Shown: piece by piece, positions 1-10,242 of the stretch
How the letters are laid out: the number at the start of each line of letters is the position of its first letter
Numbering within the stretch: position 1 is the first letter of the stretch
Source: Centroberyx gerrardi
Taxonomy: Eukaryota; Chordata; Actinopteri; Beryciformes; Berycidae
DNA length: 64,000 nt
Assembly (NCBI RefSeq): GCF_048128805.1
Contig: NC_136006.1
Location: 2,745,235 to 2,809,234, forward strand
Reading direction: 5' to 3'
Program-made: the position numbers and the translations under genes
The notes under the pieces: model-generated
The model's input: the letters and a program-made list of their open reading frames with translations, nothing else
What the model was told of the DNA's origin: nothing
Databases searched by the model: none

Positions 1-1440
1 AAACTATGGTCCACATAGCCCATCAATAATGTCTTAGTAAGGACAAGTATGTGGCATCTTACTCAACTTTCTCACAGTAGGAATAAAGGTGAACAAAGGT
101 CAGATCTTGGCTGAAAAAATGATTATGATGTATGTGACAAATTCCCCGGCTGCACAAATAGTAAAACTGGAATGTTATGGCCATAGACTTACTGGCACAG
201 TCTGTGTACCAACATTGCTTTTTTATGTTCAGAAATTTAGGAAACAATTATATGCATTAATCAATATATTATGCATTCAGTGTTTTCAATTAATGTTGTA
301 TTTGAATGGTCATTTTAATGTTATATGACATGTACTTAAATCAAGTTTTTCAGTTTTCATAATTTTGTTTTCAAATATACAGTACTACGGCTCAGGATTA
401 AAATAATGTTTTTCATGATGTTTTGCAAATAAATGTAATTTAGTTAAAAGGGTATTTAATTATCTAATCTAATCTAATTCAAATGAGGTAAATCTGCTGA
501 GTGGAGGCTTTCCAGTTCAAATGTTACAGCAGTTAGTCTAAAACAGCCTTAAAAACTGACAATGCATCAAAGGGGTCCTATTTTTAGGAATTAAAGATTT
601 CCTCTATTTATATACATACAAGAATATGTTTAAAGAGCAAATCAACACTAAATCACATAAGTCAGAAACCTGTTGTTGCACTGCTCTCTGGGTTGAACCT
701 TTCAAGCGTGTTGCACATTTGTTAAAGATGCACTAAGCGATTTTCCGGTATTCTTATACTTCCAGCTGCTTGCAGCAAGCCCACACAGTTTCTCCAGGAA
801 CTGTTTTTCTAGTTTTAAATCTGAGATTTATAACACTGCTCAACACATGAGTGCAGTGCAAACCTTGTCATGTAAACCCTCTGTTTTAAGATACTTCATC
901 CATTCAATCTCTTGTTTATTCAGGTTGAGGATAGACCCAGTGCAGCATCAGAGGAGGACAGGGTCAGGGAGAGCCAGGAGGATTCCAGCTCAACCTTGCA
1001 TTACTTTAATCGCCCCAAGTCAGACAGTTTCAGCATTCAACACTTTATTTCTTACCACCCCCAGCATAAGTCCAAAAATCTGAGCTGCAGGGAGGCACAA
1101 ATAGGAAATGACTGACATACTATGAAGAGAATCATTCATTGTATTGTTCAGTTTGTCTAGCATTTGCCAAGCCAACTGAAAGCAATTAATTAATAAATGG
1201 AATGCAGATTTGAAAGCATGTCCACCAAAGAGTAGAGGAGCATGAAAGCAGCAGCATGCATAGGAGCTGTGCTGAAGCATACTTTTTAAGGACATCTGAA
1301 GCAGATATAACCAGCTTGCTGCATGGTCCCTAGATTTTGGCCCACAGAGATCAAGTGTAAAAGAGACAGCAGGTGTTGGAACGTGTTGTTGATATACTGA
1401 AGGTGAATTTTGAAGCCAATAAGGGAGTGGCGGCAAGCAG
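1..1440. other. Intergenic, no gene recognised
   Basis: AT-rich sequence without a supportable gene. Positions about 280-345 resemble 5865-5935, which lies downstream of the OR gene at 4592-5527. The left edge may therefore be the 3' flank of another OR lying outside the window. The longest open frame (1020-1436, minus) has no recognisable domain. Confidence 0.4.
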
Positions 1441-1850
1441 CAATTCCGCTAACGTCCATTAGATGCCATGCAAGTCAATGAGACCACAACCCAACTTCTC
1501 ACTCAAAATATAAAGTCAATAAATTTTTTTGACAAGAGGTCTCAGTAGCTAATTTCACTTCTAATGTATCCATAAGGTGATTTTCAAAATAATTGTGTCA
1601 ATAACGGGATGTAACGGTTATAAAACAGGGTTGTTTTCCTGGTGATTGACAGGTTGGCTGTCCAGTGATCGACAGATTCGGCAATAGTAGGCGGCGCTGT
1701 GGCTCTGTGGACAACCCTCGGCTCCAAAAAATGTCAACATGGTGGCGATAGTAAACCCAATCTTTTGGCTTCAAAACTGCCCTTCAGAAACCTATGGGTG
1801 ACATCACACTCACTGCATCCATCTTTTTTTACAGTCTATGAGTGAAGGTC
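1440..1850. repeat. Dispersed teleost repeat (unclassified)
   Basis: The segment ends in the phrase CCATCTTTTTTTACAGTCTATG, which I recognise as a recurrent teleost interspersed repeat end, and holds the GC-richer stretch around 1690-1760. No coding frame and no clear target-site duplication are visible. The class is unknown; a non-autonomous DNA element is possible. Confidence 0.35.
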
Positions 1851-2223
1851 ATGGCAAGAGAGGACTCAGCTACAGGGGGATGCGGTCAGCGCACACTTTG
1901 GAGAACAACATCATTGATTATGGCAACTTTTTAGAACTCACCATTCTTCTTGGGAAATATGTGTCTCTTAAGGAACATCTCACAGAGTACATAGAAAAAA
2001 GTAAGAAAATACGCCGGTCACAGGCAGGGGCAGGGGCTCTCTTGTAACATTTTTATCCAACACAACCGTGAACACTGTTATTACTACAGTGCACCGGCTG
2101 ATTCAGGAGACCATTGCAAAATAAGTTGTGAAGTTGGGATGTTTTCTATTCAAATTGATACACCCCAGGACAGTACTTCCCAAGACCAGTGCCCTGCAAT
2201 ACTGAGATTTGTTACAGATACCA
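1838..2223 (+). pseudogene. Relic of a hAT-like / ZMYM1-like DUF4371 protein
   Basis: The frame from 1838 gives a segment with NFLELTILLGKY and LKEHL. After a frame change, 2139-2223 reads FSIQIDTPQD then DQCPAILRFVTDT. These fit the DUF4371 region of the fish 'zinc finger MYM-type protein 1-like' proteins, which derive from hAT-type transposases. The frame is broken between the two parts, there is no zinc finger and no catalytic core, so this is a fossil fragment. The assignment rests on remembered family motifs. Confidence 0.5.
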
Positions 2224-2749
2224 TTCAGGGTTAGGGTTAGGGTTAGCATTCATGCTTATGGCCCCAGCATTATGTTGGGTAGCTGTTGCAGACCATCACT
2301 GAGTATTATAGTTTAACTCTATACCTACAGCTCCCATACACTCTAATATTGTTCTATCATTACTCACACAATGCGTTGTCTCTTTCAGGCTCCTGTAATC
2401 TCCTCTTCACCAAGCAAGACCTCTGTGATGTGTGCTGCATCTCTCAGGGAGTATTCTAGTTTTACTGTATAACTAGAGCTCCTACTCTAATATTGTCCTA
2501 GCCGGAACCCAAGCCAACCTAAGCCAGTAAGATGAAACTGAAACATGCAAATAATGTGGTTTAATGCATTACTTAGTATCAGGCAAATTCATTAAAGATC
2601 ACATGCTTTTACTCAACATTGTATTGTTATGATTTCATATAACAAAATTGTATTTGCACTGGGTAGCTTTTTAGATTTTCCGCGATAGTGTGGTGGGTCA
2701 GTATGGCCAGGCCAGTTTTTAATCCCAGTTCGTCCCTGCATTGTTCCTC
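2224..2749. other. Intergenic, nothing recognised
   Basis: Apart from the short telomere-like run at its start, I see no coding frame, RNA gene or repeat boundary here. Confidence 0.4.
2227..2246 (+). repeat. Short interstitial telomere-like repeat
   Basis: About three tandem copies of TTAGGG. Too short to mean an old telomere fusion on its own. Confidence 0.8.
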
Positions 2750-2925
2750 TTTAATTCTCTTGAATCTGAGGCTTGCTTATTAAATGGAGTCTCCTTACCA
2801 GGGCCTTGGCATGGGCTTTCCAAGGGAGGTTGAGCAGTGTGATTCCACGATAGTTGTAACACTCCCTCCGGTCCCCTTTTTTAAAGACCCCTGTTTCCCA
2901 ATCCAAAGGCACTGTTTGCAAAATT
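2750..2925 (-). mobile_element. LINE reverse transcriptase fragment (Rex3/RTE-like)
   Basis: Reading the minus strand gives FKKGDRRECYNYRGITLLN followed by an IQEN-like end. This matches the reverse transcriptase entry motif (FKKGD, NYRGITLL) of RTE/Rex3-type fish LINEs. Only about 55 codons survive, with no catalytic motif. It abuts another LINE fragment on the same strand. Confidence 0.6.
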
Positions 2926-2929
2926 CATG

Positions 2930-3568
2930 CGATATTTATTTATTTTATTTATTTAACCTTTATTTAACCAGGTAATATCTCATTGAGATTAAAAGGAAAT
3001 CTCTTTTACAAGAGCGACCTGGCCAAGAGGGCAGCATTGAACAAAGTTACATAAAAGGATAACAGTATAACAAGAACAACAGTTAACACTCACATACATA
3101 TTCATTAAAACAGGTCAGGTACCCTACCTGACCTGGCAAAGACATTGGCCGATTGAGTTTTCCTCCAAGTCTTTTAAAATCAATTTGACTTAAATTAATC
3201 TGACAGGCATTCCAAGAGAAGGGTGCAGAATATTTAAAAGCTTCTTTTCCCAACTCTGTTCAAACTCGGGGTACAGACATGTGCAGAAGATCATGTGAGT
3301 GTAGGTCATGAACACATCCGTTTCTAGATAAATATGTACATAAGTAGGAAGGGAGCAACCCAAGGAGTGATTTGTAAATAAAAGTCAACCAGTGGGTCTG
3401 CCTACGTACGTACAAAGAAGGCCATCCTGCTCTGGCATACAAAGTGCAATGGTGCGTAAGGAAATTGCAGCTATTGATGAATCTCAAGGCACTATGATAG
3501 ACGGTGTCAAGCATCCTTAGACATTGTGCAGAAGCATTCATATAAAGTACATCACCATAATCTAGCAT
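2930..3568 (-). mobile_element. 3' end of a LINE (Jockey superfamily, L2-like)
   Basis: The minus-strand frame 3568-3260 starts LDYGDVLYMNAS and continues with SALRFI and GWPSLYVRRQ, the C-terminal part of an L2/Jockey-type LINE polyprotein. The stretch beside it (about 2935-3130) is a 3' untranslated tail ending in short TTTA-type repeats, as such LINEs have. The element is 5'-truncated near 3568 and lacks the reverse transcriptase core and the endonuclease. Confidence 0.65.
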
Positions 3569-4530
3569 TGAAGAGACATGTCAACCCTGACACCCCAACA
3601 ATATCCAGAGCCTTAAGCATTTCAGGACGGATCTCAGCACTGGTGCCATGTCACTGTAGAGATTTCTAAATACTTCACTGACCTCTGCCAATGAGTTTGG
3701 CTCAAAATGGACACTGTTCAAAACCTCTGCCATGGAAGTGGCTGCTAGGAGTTGTGGGAAAAGGAAGTTGATGCAACCCAAGAATCTACTGATAGACACC
3801 GGTGATAGGAGGGCTGTCAGGCATGGTTGGCACAGAGCAGAGAACTCCTGATTCAGCAGAGAGGTATCGGTAGGCCAAAAGGTCTGCAGCGAATGTTATT
3901 TCACAAGTGAAAGGGGGTATGACAGCTGGATGGAGAACGACTTTGAGCAGGGCTGCATCATTTATTAGGATGACATGTTGCCTTGTTGTAATGGCACAAA
4001 CCATGTTCTGTGAAGGCTTCTGTGATTGCGAAATCCTGTGATTTGATATTTAGTAGTTCAGATTCATGGATAGGGAATCACAATGGTCCAACCTGTTAAA
4101 TATTATTCATGGCAAAGCTAATCCTATATCAAAAATCATAAAATGCGTTGTGGGAAAAACTTTAAATTCTCCAGAGTGTGATGACTGTCATCACATCAAA
4201 CAAGGTCAAACAAGATAAAAGTTGTTCAACTCCTCCCATGAACTCACAACTGTGCTCTGTCTGGCAAGCGATGTCTCGAAAACAGCAAAATGTAGACCTT
4301 CTCTGAGGCACCAGGTTAGTAAACTAAATCGGCCAAAGACTACAGATAATAGGCCCTCATATATTCATGCTCAAAAATATATTGCGTACATATTTCTACA
4401 TTATTTCTAATTATTTTGGTTAAAAATTAATCAATTGTCTGCTTCAATTTTCCTCTATACAGCAATCACAACCACAGTCAAATCAGACCAGTGATTTCTC
4501 TAAACAATGACGAAAGGTTGCATCACAAGA
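3569..4530. other. Intergenic with weak open frames
   Basis: Two minus-strand frames (4004-3786 and 3799-3581) meet with a frame change and could be an old coding relic, but I do not recognise a domain. From about 4030 the sequence becomes the AT-rich upstream region of the OR gene at 4592. Confidence 0.35.
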
Positions 4531-4534
4531 AGGA

Positions 4535-4540
4535 TATAAA
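4535..4540 (+). promoter_or_regulatory. TATA box candidate of OR gene 4592
   Basis: TATAAA within GGATATAAATATTG, 52 bases before the start codon. The GTTTGAATTCCCA motif seen before the other receptors is not present here, which agrees with this gene being a different subfamily. Confidence 0.5.
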
Positions 4541-4591
4541 TATTGATTATTCTCTTTTCTCAAAGAATCTGTAGTTCAATCTTTGGGTTAA

Positions 4592-5527
4592 ATGGAAAAC
4601 GGTACTCTTCCCTTTTACTTCAACCTCACCATGCATGTGAATATAGGCTACTACCGCTACCCAGCCTTTGTATTGTGCATCCTACTGTTTGCCATTATTG
4701 TCTCTGCTAATCTCATGATTATACTGGTAATATCACAAGAGAGAACGCTACATGAGCCAATGTATATCTTCATTGCATGTCTGTCTGTCAACTCTCTGTA
4801 TGGTTCTGCTGGCTTCTTCCCCAGATTCCTGATGGACCTTCTATCTGATACTCATTTGATCTCACGTCCAGCTTGTTTCACTCAGATCTATGTTATTTAT
4901 ACCTATGCATCCTATGAAGTCACCATTCTGAGCATTATGGCATATGATAGATATGTTGCTGTATGTCAGCCTTTACACTATCACAGCAAGATGACCTCCA
5001 AAACAGTCTTGAAGTTGGCAGCCTTTGCATGGATCTGTCCGGCCTTTTCTGTTGCAACATGCATTTATTTGTCCGTCAGACTTCCCTTGTGTGGTAATAA
5101 GATTGTAAAAGTATACTGTGCCATCTGGAATATTGCAAAACTGTCATGCGTTAGCACTGCCATCAACAACATTGTTGGCTTGTTACTAACCACAATCACA
5201 GCCTTTCTGCCCCTGGCTTATGTCTTGTATACTTACTTGCGAATTCTGCTTGTGTGTAGGAAAAGCTCATCAGAATTCAAGGCCAAAGTGTTCCAAACCT
5301 GTTTACCACACACTATTTCATTTGTTATTTATTCCATTACAGCATTTTGTGATGTTGCCCTCAGTCGATTGAATGTTGAAAAGCTAAATCCATTTGCTGC
5401 TGTAATTGTATCACTGGAATTTGTAGTGATTCCTCCAATTCTGAACCCTCTTGTGTATGGCCTGAAGTTACCAGAAATTAGAAGACATATTTTCAGGATG
5501 TTATCATGTTCAAAAACAAAAACTTAG
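4592..5527 (+). CDS. Olfactory receptor, divergent subfamily, intact
   Basis: A seven-transmembrane odorant receptor of 311 residues, the usual length for a single-exon OR, expected in the cilia membrane of olfactory neurons and signalling through Golf. Visible hallmarks are N-glycosylation sites at N3 and N11, LHEPMY at 53-58 (loop into TM2), the loop-1 cysteine near residue 95, MAYDRYVAVC at 116-125 (end of TM3), cysteines of the second extracellular loop, and PPILNPLVYG in TM7. TM1 carries AN in place of the common GN. It shares little beyond family motifs with the other seven receptors (for example QPLHYHSKMTSKT after TM3), so it belongs to another subfamily. The ATG lies just after a TATA-type leader and no other upstream ATG fits. 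The ligand cannot be inferred. Confidence 0.93.
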   Translation: MENGTLPFYFNLTMHVNIGYYRYPAFVLCILLFAIIVSANLMIILVISQERTLHEPMYIFIACLSVNSLYGSAGFFPRFLMDLLSDTHLISRPACFTQIYVIYTYASYEVTILSIMAYDRYVAVCQPLHYHSKMTSKTVLKLAAFAWICPAFSVATCIYLSVRLPLCGNKIVKVYCAIWNIAKLSCVSTAINNIVGLLLTTITAFLPLAYVLYTYLRILLVCRKSSSEFKAKVFQTCLPHTISFVIYSITAFCDVALSRLNVEKLNPFAAVIVSLEFVVIPPILNPLVYGLKLPEIRRHIFRMLSCSKTKT

Positions 5528-6130
5528 ATTGATACCTCAGAAAATTACAAAAACCTATACTAATCTCATAAATGTCATGCTTTATGTGGAAAACAAATTA
5601 CTGGACACAACTGGTCTACAGAACATCCATTCTGCTATGAGAATACAATTAAATATCTGGGCATCTTAATCAAATTTCTTAAAATAGTAGGAAAGTCTGA
5701 TTGAGGCTCACTGAGGACGATCTTTGACTGGAAGTCTAAAACTCAAAATAGATCAGCACTTCACAAATTCCCATACACTTGGTGGTACTGTCTTTGCACT
5801 GAAGGTGGCAAAACTATTAACTCTGCTGAAGTAATTTAAGAAATGATTCATATCATACACAGTTTATCATGTATTCAGTGTGATACACTCTATTTAAATG
5901 ATCATTTTAATGTTGCATGACATTTACCTAGTGACTACAACTGTTCACTAATCTTGAAATAACAGAAAAATTAATGAAATTTTGAAGGCTGATACACTGA
6001 TTTTAGATTAGAAGATGAAGAAGAAGAACATTTTATGACAATAGAATTTCTCCCCATTCCTCCAATTATGAACCTGGGGTAGCTAGACAACGCTCATCAA
6101 CAGGACTGAGAGGAGAGCTCAAACTCTTAT
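5528..6130 (+). other. 3' flank with a short OR relic
   Basis: AT-rich 3' flank. At about 6030-6135 it contains a decayed end of an 'A'-type receptor: CAATAGAATTTCTCC, ATTCCTCCAATTATGAA and then TAGACAACGCTCAT, matching the TM7-to-3' flank sequence of the A receptors, but with the NPLIYG part deleted. This shows that A-type receptors once extended further left. Confidence 0.5.
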
Positions 6131-6134
6131 TTTT

Positions 6135-7416
6135 CTTTTTGTCTTTGTAATGTATGTAATCACATCTTAATTCATATTGTTTTTATAAATATGTACAAGC
6201 CATATCACATGGATACAATCAATAATTAACATAATGCATTTGGTTAAAAGCCTCGCAGCTGCATTTTGTACCAGCTGGAGTTGGGAGATGGCTTTCTTAC
6301 TTAGCCCCGAGTAGAGAGAATTGCAGTAGTCTAACCATGGGGAAATAAAAATATGAATCACCTTTTCAAAGTCTTTAAAGGATAAAAAGGACCTAATTTT
6401 AACAATGTTCCTCAGCTGAAGAAAACATGTTTGGACGACCTTAGTTATTTGGCCATCAAAAGAGAGGTCAGAGTCAAACAATACTCCCAGATTACGGGCA
6501 GCAGGTTTAACATTGGAGGATAAGGTGCCAAGAGTGGACTGGAAAAAGGTGACCATGTTTGGGGGGCCAAATAAAAGGATCTCAGATTTTGATTCATTTA
6601 GCTGGAGAAAGTTCTGTGACATCCAGCACATAATGTCAGCGAGACAAGACATAACATGGGCCATGTTGCCTCCCTCGCCAGGTCTGAGTGGGACATATAG
6701 CTGAGTATAGTCAGCATAACAATGAAAGTCGATACCATGTTTACGAATAATGTACCCCAGGGGAAGCATGTACATAGAGAATAGTAAAGAACCCAAGATT
6801 GACCCCTGGGGAACACCGCAGAAAAGGGGGCCAATAGAGGAGGCTCCTCCAGTTCTGACCGAGAGACTTCTGTCACTGCGGTACGAGCGAAACCAATCAA
6901 GAGCTGAGCCCCTGATGCCAACCCATTTCTCTAAGCGTTTGATTAAAATACCGTGGTCAACCGTGTCAAAAGCAGCACTCAGATCAAGGAGGATTAAAAT
7001 GGAACAACCACCAGAGTTAGAAGCCAGACGTTGATCATTTAAAACTTTGATAAGTGCTGTTTCGGTGCTGTGGTGTGCACAAAAGCCTGATTGGAATTTT
7101 TCAAAGATATTATTATTATTCAAAAAAGAAATTGTAAGGAAACAGTGTTTTCTAAAATTTTGGATAAAAACTGTATTTTAGAAATTGGTCTAAAATTGTT
7201 TAAAACAACAGGATCTAGAGTGGGCTTTTTCAGGAGAGGTTGAACTAACACATGTTTGAGGGAGGGAGGAAACACGGCAGTAATTATAGAGCAGTTAACA
7301 ATAGCTAAAATGCTTGGGCCAACTGTCTGGAACACCTTTTCAAGAATCTGGTAGGAATTATATCGAGGGGACAGGACCCAATCAAAGCTCTGAATAAAAT
7401 CCCCCAAGTGTGCCAA
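6135..7416 (-). mobile_element. L2-like LINE, 5'-truncated, dead reverse transcriptase
   Basis: Two adjoining minus-strand frames encode an L2-type reverse transcriptase. 7416-7120 holds PLLKKPTLDP and NNFRPISK; 7123-6167 holds GFCAHHSTETALIKVLND, LLDLSAAFDTVDH, GVPQGSILGSLLF and NLGVLFDSDLSF. The catalytic box reads YADY where the family has YADD, and the two parts meet with a frame problem at 7120, so the copy cannot be active. No endonuclease domain remains. It lies between two + strand OR loci. Confidence 0.8.
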
Positions 7417-7524
7417 ATGTTACTCAAGTAAAAAAATGACTTGACCATGGTATGTTAGTGTTCAAATGTTTTTTATGCCTTAAGACAGTTTGTTACAGTT
7501 TGACAGTTTGTTGTATTACATATA

Positions 7525-7731
7525 ATGGAAAATGTTTCCGTTACTCTTTCAGGGTTAAATCACACAGTGGAACACAGAGTCACTCTCTTCTCTCTCACTT
7601 TACTGTGTTATTTAATAATTTGGATAGTAAATAATATTCTCATTCTAACCATCATTGTGGACCAAAGCCTTCATGAACCCATGTATATCTTCTTGTGCAA
7701 TCTGTGTATCAATGGACTTTATGGGACAGCG
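7525..7731 (+). pseudogene. Truncated B-type olfactory receptor
   Basis: The first ~70 codons of a B-type receptor: it starts with the same MENVSV context as the intact B genes and keeps the NHT glycosylation site, LHEPMYIF and CINGLYGTA. Relative to those genes, four codons are missing after residue 6, and TM1 reads VNNILIL instead of VNVILIL. At 7731 the similarity stops inside what would be TM2-loop sequence and runs into unrelated AAG-rich DNA. About three quarters of the receptor is absent. Confidence 0.9.
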
Positions 7732-8009
7732 GAAGAAAGGAAGAAAATAAAAACAGTGGGTGTTACTATTAATAATATACCATTTAAAACAATTTATTTG
7801 GAATGAAAGAGAAACAGTCCATACAAAGATAATTATTTAAACATTTAAACTTGACTTTGCCGACTTCACTCGGCCATTAATTTCTTGGGACCGACGCTAG
7901 CAGTCACGGTTAAGGAGCTGTCCTGTATCAGCAACAGGGTGACATTAAAGAGTGATTGTATATGCTAGCTGGCAGCTGAGAAATGCAGAGAGAAACAATA
8001 AGAATTAAG
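7732..8009. other. Unassigned sequence after OR truncation point
   Basis: No similarity to the OR 3' part and no recognisable domain. The junction at 7731 marks a deletion or insertion breakpoint. Confidence 0.4.
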
Positions 8010-9000
8010 CAGCATGAAGCTTGAACTTCTGGCAGTGCAACACAGCAGCGGATGCATTCTCTAGGCAGCCTTTAGCAGGGGAGCTGGAAGCTGATAGGGA
8101 AGATGCAGAGTTTAATGACTGTGTTGCTATTTGTAATGCGATGTGTAAAGGAACAGTCCTTGAGCCTGAATTAGTCACAGCTGGACTCAAATGCTGCAAA
8201 GTTAACCATATTCATGCTCTGGAAGCTGGTGTGTGTTAGCACTCAAGGGGCTACTCCTACCTTGCCTGGTTTTTCCAACGATGAGTTGTGTACATTCCAG
8301 AGACAAGACCCATTAGTGTACTATGGCCGTTTTGGGATCACAAGCGAAAGCCAAATAGCCAGGAAAGAAAGAGTCTACCTAGAGCTGTTAAGTCCTTGTT
8401 AAAGCAGTGGAACCATGTCAAAGAGAGAGATGGGTTATTGTGTTGGGTGGTTGATGATATACGTCATGGGGGGTGTTTTCAACTGCTCTTACTGACCTGC
8501 TTGAAGAATCAGGTTTTGTAGAGTGTGCATGACTCTATGGGACACCAAGGCATAGAGAGCACCTTACACTTACTTGATGAGTGATGTTTCTGGGTAGGGA
8601 TGTATGGGAATGCTGAAATGTGGGTCAAAAACTGTCAGCATTGTATCCTTTCTAAAAAGATCCCCCTTCCAGGTGTCCTTGTGGCTCAGTTAGCTAAAGC
8701 GCATACCACGCAACCGTGACATTCTGGGTTCGAATCCAGCCTGTGACCACTGTTGCATGTCATCCTCTCCTCTCTCTCCTAACCTTTCCTGTCTATCTCT
8801 ACTGTCAACTATCCAAAATAAAGGCAAAATGGCCCAAAAAATTATCTGTGAAACAGATTCACCCTCCAATGAGATCCTTTCTTGCATCCACACCTTTAGA
8901 GGTTGTAGCCATAGATTTCACTGTGCTTGAGCCTGCCACAGATGGCAAGGACAGGTCCTTTTCCCACACGTTATCAGAAGGCCGACACTATTGCCGCCTG
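8010..9000 (+). mobile_element. Ty3/Gypsy pol fragment (RNase H end to integrase)
   Basis: In order on the + strand: NTAADAFSRQPLAGE (the ADALSR end of Gypsy RNase H), a linker frame with PNSQERKSLPRAVK and RDGLLCW, HDSMGHQGIESTLHLL (integrase zinc-binding HHCC region) and, after a SINE insertion, PPMRSFLASTPLEVVAIDFT (start of the integrase catalytic core). Frame changes and a stop inside the zinc region show that it is decayed. The downstream integrase core, LTRs, gag and reverse transcriptase are missing. Confidence 0.72.
8671..8847 (+). repeat. tRNA-derived SINE inside the Gypsy fragment
   Basis: The head carries both internal RNA polymerase III promoter boxes: A box TGGCTCAGTTAGC (8682-8694) and B box GGTTCGAATCC (8727-8737). 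The body (TGCATGTCATCCTCTCCTCTC) and the tail with AATAAAGGCAAAATGGCCC are typical of a common teleost SINE. It interrupts Gypsy integrase coding sequence, which resumes on the far side, so it inserted later. A clear target-site duplication is not visible. Confidence 0.75.
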
Positions 9001-9338
9001 AATGCTATTGCCCTTCTTGGGCACTGAAACAAAGCAATGAAAGGTGTTGAGATTCACCTCTTGGCTCACTATGTAGCATGAACCTTTAGACGTTTCTGCT
9101 TTAGGGCGTAGAAACTTACAGAAAATACTTTGTTTGTGTAACTGGTAGCTTGTAGAGTTAGGATGGGTGGGTGGTGTTGGTAGACACACCTACACCCACG
9201 TGTTGACGCTTACTACAACATATTTCAAAATCAAAGCCATAAGCTTTTTAGATTGTTTATATGAAGTAACCTCCCATACACTGACATAGGGTAAAGTCAA
9301 CCCAAGGGTTGACGGAAATGACGTCAACTTCAGCTCTC
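9001..9338. other. Intergenic, nothing recognised
   Basis: No gene or repeat boundary seen between the Gypsy fragment and the OR promoter block that starts near 9339. Confidence 0.35.
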
Positions 9339-9568
9339 TCTTCAATGAACCAAAAAGCCAAACACTTACTGTCTGCGCTGTGATCTGGACAGGCTTTACT
9401 CATATCAGCTCACTGATTGAATTGTTTGAATTCCCATCTGAACCAACTCATTGGTTGTTGCTGCCATGAGAGGATATAAACAAATGGTAGAATGAAAACA
9501 CACCATGAAAGGGATGGAGAGACACAGAACAGGATGTCCACTTCTTCTCCAGCAACTTGGTAGGTTAG
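9339..9568 (+). promoter_or_regulatory. Promoter and leader of OR A1, cut off by a provirus
   Basis: This block matches the upstream region of OR A2 (21800-21976) almost base for base. It holds GTTTGAATTCCCA at 9424-9436, TATAAA at 9475-9480 and the conserved leader GGGATGGAGAGACACAG. Similarity to A2 breaks exactly at the 5-bp sequence GTTAG (9564-9568), where the provirus LTR starts, and resumes at GTTAGGTCAAATGC on the other side of the provirus (16363). The OR A1 start codon is now about 7.0 kb from its TATA box instead of about 0.2 kb. Confidence 0.85.
9564..9568 (+). repeat. Target-site duplication GTTAG, left copy
   Basis: Same five bases as 16363-16367 at the other end of the provirus; the uninterrupted paralogue upstream of OR A2 has this sequence once. 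Confidence 0.9.
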
Positions 9569-10092
9569 TGTCGGGTTCAAGCAACCTGAACATTATTAAA
9601 ACACACACACAAAGAGAGAAGACACAGAGTTAGAGTTTTCTTCCTTGCAAGGGAGAACGGACGGAAACGTGCTCAGTTACACTTTCCACCCCGCTCTGAA
9701 CCCGTCCCGCCGTCTCCTCTCTTTTTATTTCCTTAAGGTGGTTCCTAGTTACAAAAGGATTACAGCCCCTAAAGGGTGGGGGACACACGGGCTGAAATTC
9801 TCTACGTATCTTTTTCTAAACATGGTTACAAAGAAGTCCTCATTTGTAGCAGGTGTCTTCATTCCGATCAAGGGCATAGTTGCGGCCTCCGCCTTCTTGT
9901 AGGAGTGTTTCTTATCTGCCTCCTCAATGCGGTTTCACCTCGGTTCACCTCGTCCTTGAGCCTGCCTGTGAGGCTTCGTGATATCTCTGAAAAACAGTTA
10001 ACACATCCTCCTGCACAGACACACACACATATATAGCTCTCAAACAATATAAGCAAATATAGGATAATTTTCTATGTACAATTATTCCAACA
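9569..10092 (-). repeat. Provirus 3' LTR
   Basis: 524 bp. Read on the minus strand it starts TGTTGG and ends CCCGACA, giving the TG...CA ends of retroviral LTRs. A polyadenylation signal AATAAA lies at 9729-9724 (minus) and a TATATAT stretch near 10035-10029 is a possible core promoter. The open frames seen on its + strand are identical in the other LTR and are not genes. Confidence 0.92.
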
Positions 10093-10102
10093 TTTCCCTC
10101 CT
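10093..10102 (-). other. Polypurine tract of the provirus
   Basis: Minus-strand AGGAGGGAAA directly next to the 3' LTR, the expected site for plus-strand DNA priming. Confidence 0.8.
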
Positions 10103-10242
10103 GTTTATCATGTATTTGCTTAAATTCTCATATCACTTATTTTCAGCCACTTCACTTAGATTTTCAGCTGTAAGGTCATTTTTATAAGAACAAGTACATT
10201 TACACTCAGAGGCCAATTTATGATTACTCACATCTTTTACTC

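Noticed and set aside
1020-1436. 138-codon minus-strand frame
   Set aside because: No domain, repeats or splice context; it is probably chance.
3581-4004. Two adjoining minus-strand frames that might form one protein
   Set aside because: There is a frame break and no recognised motif, so the support is too weak for a gene call.
8671-8745. tRNA gene
   Set aside because: Pol III boxes are present, but the acceptor ends do not pair and a SINE body follows; it is a tRNA-derived SINE head.
9645-9902. Open frames of 85 and 86 codons inside the LTR (also 15915-16306)
   Set aside because: They lie antisense within the LTRs and are repeated only because the LTRs are identical.
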